From Candidatus Scalindua rubra (GTDB lineage Bacteria > Planctomycetota > Brocadiia > Brocadiales > Scalinduaceae): a stretch of 64,000 nucleotides of DNA. The notes beneath the pieces are model-generated. The model worked only from the letters and a program-made list of their open reading frames with translations, was not told the origin of the DNA and made no database searches. Positions within the stretch are counted from its first letter, which is position 1; each line of letters begins with the position of its first letter. Below, piece by piece: positions 1-7,588 of the stretch. The DNA is taken from contig MAYW01000001.1 of assembly GCA_001723765.1 (NCBI GenBank), positions 1 through 64,000 on the forward strand, given 5' to 3'. The position numbers and the translations under genes are program-made.

Positions 1-67
1 CAGATTTTTCAACATCGTTAAAAAGTTTGAGAATTTTCTCTTGTCGTTCGGTTTTTGTAAAATTCAA
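1..67 (-). CDS. N-terminus of an unknown protein, cut by the window edge
   Basis: Reading leftwards, a TTG start at 67-65 follows a strong AGGAGG Shine-Dalgarno (about 72-77, spacing near 5) and opens a frame beginning MNFTKTERQEKILK that runs off the window. Only about 22 residues are visible. They look like a soluble helical N-terminus; no family can be named. The good ribosome binding site is the main reason for calling it a gene. Confidence 0.45.
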   Translation of the reverse strand, partial: MNFTKTERQEKILKLFNDVEKS

Positions 68-449
68 CGAGACCTCCTTTTTCTTAAGGTTTTACTCCTT
101 GCAGTTTAAGGAGAACTCGTCGATAAGTCAATCAAAATATCATTAATATTTTTCTAATATATATTTAGCCGATAATTATGTATTATTAGAAACAGGTGTA
201 TGAAGGAAGCTTGAGGAATCCATCTAATAGGAAAAGTATGTTTTCTCTTGATTTATATCTCTATAAGTGACCCAAATTGATCTTCTCTAAATCTTTTAAT
301 CTCAGCTACCGGGTAAAGATTTAGTATGTATAGGGCACCATATAAGAGTCGCACAAGAACGGGCGTGATTTTACTTCTAAAAACCGCCTTAAATGTAGTT
401 TTCAAGTTGTTGAATGGTAAACTAAAAATAGGCTGATTATGCTATACAA
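68..449. other. Intergenic stretch between divergent-end genes
   Basis: No convincing gene is seen in these 380 bases. They are very AT-rich. A small hairpin (ctcctt / aaggag, 95-113) lies just upstream of the truncated gene at the left edge and could be a regulatory or terminator-like structure. Nothing else can be supported. Confidence 0.4.
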
Positions 450-1013
450 CTAGGCTTTGTTTAAAGACAAATCAAAGCCGACATTTATTTCGTTTTTTAT
501 CTTCAAAGTACCCAACATAGCCTTGAAAGGTTTTATTCCATAGTCCTTCTGTAGCAAGGTAATCATTCCTTTTAAATTTTCACCATTAGTATCTATATCA
601 AAATCTATAGGTTTCGTAACGCCGTGTAAACTCAAATCTCCATTTATTTTATAGCCGCCTTCTTTTTCTTGAATAGCTTTAGATCTGAAATTAGCAGCAG
701 GATATTTATCTGGATGTAATACTTTACCATTCATATCCTTTTCAATATCCGCTATATCTTTTTCTTTTAACGTATCGGGTTGACGTTCTCCATCTTTCAT
801 AGCACAAATTACTTTTAAAGAATTTGTCTGTAACTCCAGTTCCAAACTTCCTGAAGCAAAACCGGCTTCCGGTACATTTAAATTAACTTTGAAATTAGTT
901 ACATCAATTAATAAATCATGTGCTAATTTACTAAGCAAACCTTCCTTAAAAGTATAAACATACAAATTCCCAGAATTTGCACTTAAACAATATGAACCAG
1001 CTTTTAAAGACAT
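450..1013 (-). CDS. YceI-like polyisoprenoid-binding domain protein
   Basis: This 187-residue protein has the YceI pattern: an N-terminal strand with the F-K-E-G-L-L-S-K-L-A-H-D motif (about residues 23-34), a central insert, then G-Y-K-I-N-G-D-L-S-L-H-G-V-T-K-P (about 121-136), typical of the second half of the lipocalin-like barrel. Family members bind long isoprenoid or amphiphilic molecules such as ubiquinone-8. Most YceI proteins are periplasmic, but no signal peptide is visible here, so a cytoplasmic location is inferred. A purine-rich stretch precedes the ATG at 1013. No operon partner; the gene stands alone among repeats. Confidence 0.8.
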   Translation of the reverse strand: MSLKAGSYCLSANSGNLYVYTFKEGLLSKLAHDLLIDVTNFKVNLNVPEAGFASGSLELELQTNSLKVICAMKDGERQPDTLKEKDIADIEKDMNGKVLHPDKYPAANFRSKAIQEKEGGYKINGDLSLHGVTKPIDFDIDTNGENLKGMITLLQKDYGIKPFKAMLGTLKIKNEINVGFDLSLNKA

Positions 1014-1749
1014 TTTTTTCCCTCCTCAATTTCTTCTTTGTCTAAAATAGTCAATAATCTATAATAATATGTTTTAGTGCTTAATAGATATGCCGTAACC
1101 ACCTTACTTCTATTTCAAGCTTAATCAGTTTTTAAGGACGTAATCTATGACATCTAAAAAATTCGCATTCTTTGCAATATTAAACACTTTTTATTATGAT
1201 ATGTCAACTGTATTTTGCCTTTAGCCCTTAATAGTTTTCGTGCCCCCTTCCCCGGCATAAGACTGAAGTTAGGCAGCCGTTTCTTCGGCAGGTTTCTCTG
1301 TCTGGCATCCTAGCGTGAGTTTATTAAGAACAATAGACTAAATCTTCAAGACTGCGCCTGAGTAAGTATTCACAAGTAGTTGTCTTTGCCCAATTCCACC
1401 AACCTCTTTTGCTGGTAGGCATACAAACCCGTCCGATGGCTCCCAGCAAGAGAGTAATTGCTCAATATCAAGTGGAACATCATGCTCCGCAAACTGAAGT
1501 CTTTGGTAAGGATGGAGAAATCTATCTTGTACCAGGGCATCGGCTGGCTCGCAAGAGAAGGCAAAATATCCGTAACCAGGGATGGATGGAGGACAAAGAT
1601 AAGCCTCATCAAATGATGAATTGAGGAATAAAAAAATAAAATTCGAAGTTTAAACATTTTTGCTTTAACGCCTAACCGCCAGAATCATCCGTCAAGAGGC
1701 ATATTCTGGCAATTAAAAAATACCTTTTTTATATAAGAGGAAAAACAAC
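1014..1749. other. Mostly non-coding; possible gene remnant at 1409-1624
   Basis: No intact gene is supported. Plus-strand positions 1409-1624 can be read as a 71-residue basic peptide, but it matches nothing I recognise, has no ribosome binding site, and overlaps an equally long antisense frame. Bases 1458-1475 (ttgctcaatatcaagtgga) recur at 2652-2670, the left arm of an inverted-repeat element, so part of this stretch is repeat-derived. I regard the area as decayed sequence. Confidence 0.35.
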
Positions 1750-1878
1750 ATGTCTGTATTAATAGTTGGTGGAGACCACCTTGGCAGCATCCCAAAAAAG
1801 CTTAAGAAGATCGGGGTAGATGATATAAGGCACGGGAACGGCAGGAATAGAAACGTCATTAAGGAGGAATGCCGATGA
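1750..1878 (+). pseudogene. DUF2325 remnant (N-terminal half only)
   Basis: A 42-codon frame begins MSVLIVGGDHLGSIPKKL, which resembles the start of DUF2325 proteins (normally 90-100 residues). It has a ribosome binding site (aagagg, about 1735-1740). The frame stops after the first third to half of the domain, and the conserved remainder, including the late V-I-V-L-Y-D-F-type strand, is not found downstream. A truncated gene remnant is the simplest reading; a functional micro-protein is possible but unsupported. Confidence 0.5.
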
Positions 1879-1953
1879 CTATGTATCTGATTATAGTATT
1901 ACATGACTACGTAAATCATATTCTCTGTTTATTTGCATGAAAAAGAAATTGCT

Positions 1954-2024
1954 GGTTCAGGCTTGCAGCCTGAACCGGAACATTTAGGTTCAATCTACAA
2001 AGCTTAGCTTAGCAAGATTGAACC
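1954..2024. repeat. Two adjacent palindromes of the GGTTCA-TGC-TGAACC family
   Basis: Positions 1954-1976 form a perfect 10-bp stem (ggttcaggct / agcctgaacc) with loop TGC. A second copy at 1987-2024 has the stem ggttcaatct / agattgaacc with a longer loop. The same element, with stem gttcaatct / agattgaac and loop TGC, lies inside the lysA coding region at 48913-48933. This is therefore an interspersed palindromic family, not a single hairpin. Confidence 0.8.
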
Positions 2025-2150
2025 AGCATGAAATAATAATATTCCGCCATCAACACCTTAACTACACTTAAATTCTGATAATTGCTTGACAAAAATATAT
2101 AGTCTTTGTTAGCATCCATCACCCAAAACCAAAAACTCTTTTACAATACT

Positions 2151-2645
2151 ATGTCCACCTTAAAAATATTATTAATAATACCATTGTTTTTCTTAATCGG
2201 ATGTTCTCTATTTGGTAGTTCTTCAAGATATCAAGCTCAGGATGATCGTTCTGCCGGTTCTCAATCTTCAAGATATACAAGGACTTTTAATGATGGCTTT
2301 GAGGATGTGTGGTCGGCTGTTATTATGTCACTGGGAGATATGCCCCTGGACAAAATAGACAAGGAGAAGGGTATAATCAGAACCGATTGGGTTGAAGGCT
2401 TCTCACAGAGGAAAGCAAGAAGCATAATGACAGATCGATTCCTTGATGATTACTGGAAAGAAAGGCATCGAATCACAATCAACATTTCCGGTAGCAATTT
2501 GATTAGTTCTGTAAAGGTAAGATGTCAGATTCAGGAAAAAGCAAGGGGTGGAAGTGCGGCATACAGATGGGAAAGGAAAAAATCTACAGGAGAACGAGAA
2601 GAAGAGGCTTTAATGAGAATCGAAGAAATTCTTACCGGGAGCTAA
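2151..2645 (+). CDS. BamC/NlpB-like lipoprotein
   Basis: A lipoprotein signal peptide is clear: MSTLKILLIIPLFFLIGCS, with the lipobox L-I-G-C placing the acylated cysteine near residue 18. The mature part (about 145 residues) has a motif seen in BamC-like outer-membrane assembly proteins: R-T-F-N-D-G-F-E-D-V-W-S-A-V near the start, then D-K-I-D-K-E-K-G-I-I-R-T-D-W-V. BamC belongs to the machinery that folds outer-membrane proteins; this short form probably contains a single helix-grip domain. The ATG at 2151 is preferred over an upstream TTG at 2106 because it places the signal peptide at the N-terminus. Confidence 0.65.
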   Translation: MSTLKILLIIPLFFLIGCSLFGSSSRYQAQDDRSAGSQSSRYTRTFNDGFEDVWSAVIMSLGDMPLDKIDKEKGIIRTDWVEGFSQRKARSIMTDRFLDDYWKERHRITINISGSNLISSVKVRCQIQEKARGGSAAYRWERKKSTGEREEEALMRIEEILTGS

Positions 2646-2658
2646 GGGTATTTGCTCA

Positions 2659-2774
2659 ATATCAAGTGGAGTTTCATGCTGTTTGGCGAGAGTATTAACC
2701 CCGCTTTCGCAGGAATTCCATGAGTTATCGCTGGAATCCTTCCGAAAGGAAGGGTACTTAACTCCACTTGATAT
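2659..2774. repeat. 116-bp inverted-repeat element (MITE-like)
   Basis: The ends are a perfect 15-bp inverted repeat: atatcaagtggagtt at 2659-2673 and its reverse complement at 2760-2774. There is no coding capacity inside. The left end recurs at 1458-1475. It lies directly upstream of the FMN-binding/ApbE gene, so an alternative TTG start at 2768 would fall inside the repeat. Confidence 0.65.
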
Positions 2775-2803
2775 CGAATAATTACGTTAAGGGTTTATAT
2801 AGA

Positions 2804-4579
2804 ATGAGAAAAGCAAACCCCGTAAAAATAGGGTCGGCCAATAGCCCCCACGCTAGTTATCTATTTTTTATTCCGATCACAGGAAGAGGCTTTCTTTCTA
2901 ACGGGGTAAACGCATATTTAATATTAATATTGGCGTTAGTGTTTGAAATTACTTTGCCATGCAGTGCGCAGGTAGGTTTTGAAGAAGAACCAGCCAACAA
3001 CTATCAAATTCAGGTTTTTCTAACAGAAGAGCAGTCATTGATGAAGGTATTTCCAGATTGTGATGAAGTTGTATACGATGAGATAATCCTTACAGATGAA
3101 GAAAAGAATCGAATTCAAAACAGGTTGGGTCGAAGAATCTTTGAAGAGAGTTTTATAGTCTTTGTGGGTATTAATTCTGGTGAGGTAGTTGGATATGCAA
3201 TAATTACTGAGGAGATCGGCAAGTTTCATCCTTATACATTTATAGTCTCAGCAAATCCAAAAGGGAAGATCAGGGATATAGCCATACTCGTTTACCGCGA
3301 AAGCAGGGGTGCTGAGATTGCCCATAAGAGGTTTCTTTACCAGTTTAAGGGCAAGTCCCTTAAAAACCCCTTAAGAATAAACAAAGACATTATTAATATC
3401 ACAGGTGCAACCATGTCTGTTGTCACCATGTGTTCAGGCGTGAAAAAGGTTCTTGCTGTGATTGATGAATTTTATCTAAGTGGTAAAAGAACGGATATGA
3501 TTGCTTCCCTGGAAAGGGTGAAGTTTGGTGTCGAGGAACAAAAAGGAGAATTAACATTATTCAAAAAGGCAACACTGAGCATGGGAACAACCTTCGAGGT
3601 TTCCGCCTATGTGTCTGATAAATATAAAGCCGAAAAGGTATTTAATGACGTCTTTAAAGAAATAAAAAGGCTTGATTACTTAATGAGTAATTACAAAGAA
3701 GAAAGTGAACTCTCAAAAATTAATAAAAATGCTGCGTCTGAACCAACCTACTGCGACGATGAGCTTGCTTATGTAATCGAACAATCTTTACATTATAGTA
3801 ATATCACAGACGGAGCTTTTGATATTACAATAGGTCCTCTCATGAAAAAGTGGGGATTTTTTAAGGGGCAGGGAAAAATACCTGGTAGAGAAGAATTAGA
3901 ATCAGTACTAGAATCCGTTTCTTATAAAAACATTATTATCGAAGAAAAAGTTAAAAAATCATTCTTCCGAGGCCCGAGTATTGCAAAGACAGTATTCTTC
4001 AAGAATCCCGATACCCAGATTGATCTGGGCGGAATTGGTAAGGGTTATGCAGTTGACATGGCAATAAGGGTACTCAAAGGGAATGGTATAAAGTCAGCAT
4101 TGATAAACTTTGCCGGAAATATATATGCTTATGGTACACCACCTGGAAAAGATTCATGGATTATAGGTCTACAACATCCGCGCAAGAGTGAGGATCTCCT
4201 TGGCACGTTTGAGATTAAGGATAAAGCCGTATCTACCTCTGGCGACTACGAGAAATTTTTTACTATCAATGGAGAACGGTATTCGCACATAATCGATCCC
4301 AGGACAGGTAATCCTGTTACGGGCATCGTGAGTGTAACAATAGTTACAGACAATGCGACTAAGGCAGATGCGCTCTCTACAGGAGTCTTTGTCCTGGGGT
4401 TGGATAAGGGCATGAACCTGATCGAAAAGTTGCCAGATGTTGAAGGCGTTATTATCTATGAGGACATCAATTCAAAGTTATCTATTCAAACTTCAAGTGG
4501 AATGGAAGCACTTTTCAAAATTAACATTAAAGAGTCCCTGAAAGATGTAGAATCAGACGTAATCATTACAGGTAGTTAA
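2804..4579 (+). CDS. Exported FMN-binding domain fused to ApbE flavin transferase
   Basis: An N-terminal hydrophobic export segment (about residues 30-57, ending C-S-A-Q) is followed by an FMN-binding domain of the RnfG/NqrC type (about 90-230), whose I-T-G-A-T-M-S motif is the usual site of covalent FMN attachment to threonine. Residues about 250-590 form an ApbE domain (FAD:protein FMN transferase), starting M-G-T-T-F-E-V and containing D-L-G-G-I-G-K-G-Y-A-V-D and a late D-A-L-S-T-G-V-F segment. ApbE moves FMN from FAD onto such threonines, so the protein may flavinylate itself. The ATG at 2804 with AAGGG upstream is preferred over TTG 2768 in the repeat. Likely role: periplasmic electron transfer. 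Confidence 0.85.
   Translation: MRKANPVKIGSANSPHASYLFFIPITGRGFLSNGVNAYLILILALVFEITLPCSAQVGFEEEPANNYQIQVFLTEEQSLMKVFPDCDEVVYDEIILTDEEKNRIQNRLGRRIFEESFIVFVGINSGEVVGYAIITEEIGKFHPYTFIVSANPKGKIRDIAILVYRESRGAEIAHKRFLYQFKGKSLKNPLRINKDIINITGATMSVVTMCSGVKKVLAVIDEFYLSGKRTDMIASLERVKFGVEEQKGELTLFKKATLSMGTTFEVSAYVSDKYKAEKVFNDVFKEIKRLDYLMSNYKEESELSKINKNAASEPTYCDDELAYVIEQSLHYSNITDGAFDITIGPLMKKWGFFKGQGKIPGREELESVLESVSYKNIIIEEKVKKSFFRGPSIAKTVFFKNPDTQIDLGGIGKGYAVDMAIRVLKGNGIKSALINFAGNIYAYGTPPGKDSWIIGLQHPRKSEDLLGTFEIKDKAVSTSGDYEKFFTINGERYSHIIDPRTGNPVTGIVSVTIVTDNATKADALSTGVFVLGLDKGMNLIEKLPDVEGVIIYEDINSKLSIQTSSGMEALFKINIKESLKDVESDVIITGS
2816..2907 (+). repeat. Palindrome-bounded segment encoding the export signal region
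   Basis: Inside the FMN-binding/ApbE gene, 92 bases run from aaccccgt to acggggt (inverted ends). A similar 95-base segment with the same ends lies at 58845-58939 in a TPR gene that is otherwise unrelated. Shared stretches include a tattttttA block and ggctttctttct-acggggtaaa. Both copies encode the basic N-terminal part of an export signal with a G-F-L-S-x-G-V motif. Confidence 0.6.
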
Positions 4580-4589
4580 GACTTCTTAA

Positions 4590-5326
4590 AATAGGGACAC
4601 ATCCCATTTATCCTTGACAATAGTTGTTGAAATGATATAAATAACAGACCATGCCACGGATAGCAAGGATAGTAGCAACAGGATATCCTCATCACATTTT
4701 ACAACGAGGTAACAACAGAGAAAAAGTCTTTGTAGCTAAGAAAGACTTCAAAAAGTACCTATCCCTTCTTGAAAAATACTCTACTGAAAAAGATGCCGTG
4801 ATACTTGCATATTGCCTTATGTCAAACCATATACACTTACTAGTAAAACCTTTAGGTGAAGAGAGTCTATTCAAGATGATGCAAGGTATCACACTTTGTT
4901 ATACCCAATATTTCAACAGAAAGAACAAACGAACTGGACGTCTTTGGGAATGTAGGTATCATTCTACCATAATTGATGGAGAGAAGTATTTGTGGGCAGT
5001 AAGCCACTATATAGAAAAGAATCCCGTAAGGGCTGGGATAGTTAAGAATGCCGAAGACTATCCTTACTCCAGTGCCAGAGCCCACATCTTAGGAGAGAGT
5101 AATGTTCTTCTAAGTGAACCGCTATTTGATGAAGGTGAAGTATCCAGTTACAGGAGATTTATAGTAGGAGAGGAGGATAAAGTGAGTTTAAATGATATAA
5201 GAAGGCAGACGAGATTAGGCAAGCCTCTTGGGGATAGAGGGTTTTTAGAAATACTTTCTAAGAAGTTAAGTTGCAATTTAGACTTTAGGCCTAAAGGTAG
5301 ACCTAAAAAAGGGATGTGTCCCTATT
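4590..5326 (+). mobile_element. Y1-transposase element with 16-bp inverted ends
   Basis: Perfect 16-bp inverted repeats (aatagggacacatccc at 4590-4605; reverse complement at 5311-5326) bracket one REP-associated tyrosine transposase gene. The right repeat overlaps the final codons and stop of the gene. No target duplication was sought, since IS200/RAYT-type elements do not make one. The single-strand hairpins normal for this family are likely built from these ends. Confidence 0.75.
4614..4641 (+). promoter_or_regulatory. Sigma70-type promoter of the Y1 transposase
   Basis: TTGACA (4614-4619) and TATAAA (4636-4641) are separated by 16 bp and lie just upstream of the ATG at 4651. The match to consensus is good and the position suits the transposase gene, although the implied 5' leader would be almost absent. 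Confidence 0.45.
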
Positions 5327-5328
5327 AA
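4651..5328 (+). CDS. REP-associated tyrosine transposase (Y1_Tnp)
   Basis: At 225 residues this has the size and motifs of the RAYT branch of IS200/IS605 transposases: an N-terminal Y-P-H-H-I-L-Q-R-G strand, the HUH-type S-N-H-I-H-L-L-V motif (about 57-64), G-R-L-W-E-C-R-Y, and Y-I-E-K-N-P-V-R-A-G (about 119-128), where a nearby tyrosine acts as nucleophile. It cuts and joins single-stranded DNA at hairpins. The frame looks intact, and its stop lies inside the right inverted repeat, so element end and gene end co-evolve. Probably still active or recently active. Confidence 0.9.
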   Translation: MPRIARIVATGYPHHILQRGNNREKVFVAKKDFKKYLSLLEKYSTEKDAVILAYCLMSNHIHLLVKPLGEESLFKMMQGITLCYTQYFNRKNKRTGRLWECRYHSTIIDGEKYLWAVSHYIEKNPVRAGIVKNAEDYPYSSARAHILGESNVLLSEPLFDEGEVSSYRRFIVGEEDKVSLNDIRRQTRLGKPLGDRGFLEILSKKLSCNLDFRPKGRPKKGMCPY

Positions 5329-5346
5329 CTCTATTAACTAATAAAG

Positions 5347-6864
5347 ATGGATAGAAAGCTCGTAAAAAATGAATGTTATAAAAACAAAAAGGTAACAGTG
5401 ATGGGATTGGGGTTATTTGGTGGAGGGGTTGGTGCCACCAAATTCCTTGTTTCTCAGGGTGCAGATATAACAGTAACAGACCTAAAAAGTGCTGACGGAT
5501 TATCAGCTTCTCTTAAACTGCTAAATGGTTTACCCGTCAAGTTTCGACTCGGGAAACACTATGAAGAAGATTTTTCTAACATAGACCTGTTGATTGTTAA
5601 CCCTGCTGTTTCGAATGATTCGAGATTCTTACAAATAGCAAGAGATAACGATGTCTGCATTGATACGGAGCTGAATATATTTTTTAAACTTTGTCCAGCA
5701 CCCGTAATAGGGGTTACGGGAAGTAATGGCAAGTCCACAACCACAACATTATTAGGAAAGATGCTAAAGGAAGGAAAAATTAAAACATGGATTGGCGGAA
5801 ACATAGGTGTTTCATTATTGGAATATCTTGGTGAAATAAAACCAAATGATGTAGTTGTCATTGAGATATCAAGTTTTCAGCTTGAATACCTCTCCAGGAT
5901 AGAGATAAGTCCACATATAAGTATAGTAACAAATATAGCACCAAATCACCTTGACAGACACAAGACCCTGGAGAACTATATAGACGCTAAAAAGGCAATT
6001 ATTCATTATCAAAAGGAGGATGATTACGTAATACTTAATTATGACGATCCGATATTGAGAAAATGGGAGAGCGAAATTAAAAGCAGTGTTCTATGGTTCA
6101 GTACTATGAAAGAAATGGAACAAGGGGCTTTCCTGAATAAAAATGAAATTGTTTTTAATCATAATTCTAAAAGTACCGTTATTCCTTGTTCAAAAAAAAT
6201 TAAGATAAAAGGTATTCATAACTTACAAAACATAATGGCAGCATCATGTGCTGCAATCGTAATGCATGCAGATGTCGAGGCTATTAATAATGTGATTACA
6301 AATTTTTCAGGGTTGGAACACCGATTGGAGTATGTATGCAGTATTAATGGGGTACAGTATTACAATGATTCAAAGGCAACTACACCTGAAGCCGCAATTG
6401 CAGGAATAAGGGCTTTTGATAGTCTATGTGAATCTGATCAATATCAAGCAGGTAACCTCGTTAGAGGCGGGCAAAGAGACCACCCCTTTTCCCCTCCTTT
6501 AAAAGGAGGGGATATAGGGGAGGTAGTTTTAATTGCAGGTGGTTATAATAAGAAAGTCAGTCTTCATCAGTTTGCGCAAGAGTGTGTAAAAAATACAAAA
6601 TACGTAATATTGATCGGAGAGACCGCTAAAAATATACAGGAACTTATTCAAAACATGAAAGGTGAAAAGGCACAACCGGAGGTTTATGTGGCAACATCTC
6701 TTGATGAGTCGGTGAGAAAGGCATCCGAAGTTGCTGAAGCCGGCGATGTCGTTTTACTATCTCCGGCATGCGCAAGTTACGATATGTTTACAAACTACGA
6801 AGAAAGAGGTAAAAAGTTTAAAGAACTCGTTGCCCAGTTGGATATTTGTAATCCTGCTAGTTAA
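5347..6864 (+). CDS. murD: UDP-N-acetylmuramoylalanine--D-glutamate ligase
   Basis: MurD adds D-glutamate to UDP-MurNAc-L-Ala in the cytoplasm, an early step of peptidoglycan synthesis. Visible marks: an N-terminal Rossmann motif V-M-G-L-G-L-F-G-G-G (about 18-27), the ATP loop G-V-T-G-S-N-G-K-S-T-T-T (about 122-133), E-I-S-S-F-Q-L-E, N-I-A-P-N-H-L-D-R-H, and late Y-N-D-S-K-A-T. At 505 residues it is longer than the usual 440-460. The excess is an in-frame insertion of about 30 residues (roughly 357-390) between R-A-F-D and V-V-L-I-A-G-G, encoded by a palindromic repeat. The frame stays open. The gene is not in a dcw cluster, which is unusual for murD. Confidence 0.93.
   Translation: MDRKLVKNECYKNKKVTVMGLGLFGGGVGATKFLVSQGADITVTDLKSADGLSASLKLLNGLPVKFRLGKHYEEDFSNIDLLIVNPAVSNDSRFLQIARDNDVCIDTELNIFFKLCPAPVIGVTGSNGKSTTTTLLGKMLKEGKIKTWIGGNIGVSLLEYLGEIKPNDVVVIEISSFQLEYLSRIEISPHISIVTNIAPNHLDRHKTLENYIDAKKAIIHYQKEDDYVILNYDDPILRKWESEIKSSVLWFSTMKEMEQGAFLNKNEIVFNHNSKSTVIPCSKKIKIKGIHNLQNIMAASCAAIVMHADVEAINNVITNFSGLEHRLEYVCSINGVQYYNDSKATTPEAAIAGIRAFDSLCESDQYQAGNLVRGGQRDHPFSPPLKGGDIGEVVLIAGGYNKKVSLHQFAQECVKNTKYVILIGETAKNIQELIQNMKGEKAQPEVYVATSLDESVRKASEVAEAGDVVLLSPACASYDMFTNYEERGKKFKELVAQLDICNPAS
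6455..6526 (+). repeat. Palindromic repeat inserted in frame in murD
   Basis: The core is a perfect palindrome at 6491-6511 (cccctccttt / aaaggagggg around one base), flanked by looser complementary arms (cacccctttt and ataggggagg). It encodes a Pro/Gly-rich stretch (P-F-S-P-P-L-K-G-G-D) absent from ordinary MurD. The outer limits of the insertion are inferred from where MurD similarity stops and resumes. Confidence 0.75.
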
Positions 6865-6893
6865 TCATCTAAAAACACTTATTGAACTAACAC

Positions 6894-7563
6894 TGTCCGA
6901 CTGTTCAACTGTCGGACACATAAAATAAAAGCAGTTCTACTGCTATTACGTGGTGGCAGATAATCATGAAACCGTATACGATAAGCCATAGTAACGGTAT
7001 ATATTTTTGCACAGACACGATAATAAGTTTTGCCTATGTCTTCATGGAGATTGAATTTTTCGAGATAATTATCGATTCTCTGAAATATTGCCAAAAAGAA
7101 AAAGGGCTAAAACTTATAGCATATGTTATTATGCCCAATCACGTCCATACCATTGTGAATGCAAACAATGGTAATCTTTCTGATATCTTACGTGATTACA
7201 AACAATTTACTTCGCGAAAGATTACTGAGACTCTCCGTCAAAGTGGAAAATCCCAAATTCTTTCCCTTTTTAAATCAGCGGCAAAACATGCTGAAAAAGG
7301 TAATCAATACAAAGTATGGCAATCGGGTAGCCATCCTCAATTGATGGATTATGATGAAAAGTTATTTCAAAAAATTGAATACATTCACAATAATCCAGTA
7401 CGAAAAGGTTATGTTGAGAAACCTGAATGTTGGATATATTCGAGTGCACGGAATTATATCATTAATGATGATTCGGTTATAGAAATTCAGAAGATATTGT
7501 AAAGAATATGAAAGAGTAGAACTCTAACAATCTTCCATGTTCGACAGTAGAACTGTCGAACAG
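6894..7563 (+). mobile_element. RAYT unit bracketed by REP-like hairpins
   Basis: A left hairpin (6894-6918: tgtccgac / gtcggaca) and a right hairpin (7539-7563: tgttcgac / gtcgaaca) with equal 9-base loops flank one Y1 transposase gene. In addition cagttctactg at 6932-6942 is the reverse complement of 7546-7556 within the right loop. This arrangement, a transposase with diverged copies of its palindrome at both ends, is the hallmark of REP/RAYT systems. Confidence 0.75.
6966..7502 (+). CDS. REP-associated tyrosine transposase (Y1_Tnp), second type
   Basis: A 178-residue Y1-type protein clearly different from the one at 4651-5328. Motifs: N-G-I-Y-F-C-T near the start, the HUH motif M-P-N-H-V-H-T-I-V (about 57-65), K-V-W-Q-S-G-S-H-P, then Y-I-H-N-N-P-V-R-K-G-Y-V (about 139-150) with W-I-Y-S-S-A-R-N. 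This is the standard order for small RAYT proteins that process REP palindromes. The frame is open and full length, with adjacent hairpins as expected substrates. Confidence 0.88.
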   Translation: MKPYTISHSNGIYFCTDTIISFAYVFMEIEFFEIIIDSLKYCQKEKGLKLIAYVIMPNHVHTIVNANNGNLSDILRDYKQFTSRKITETLRQSGKSQILSLFKSAAKHAEKGNQYKVWQSGSHPQLMDYDEKLFQKIEYIHNNPVRKGYVEKPECWIYSSARNYIINDDSVIEIQKIL

Positions 7564-7588
7564 TAAAATTGGGGAAAATTACAAAATT

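Noticed and set aside
1370-1657. Two overlapping open frames on opposite strands (95 and 71 codons)
   Set aside because: Neither has a ribosome binding site or recognisable domain, and part of the stretch is repeat sequence found again at 2652.
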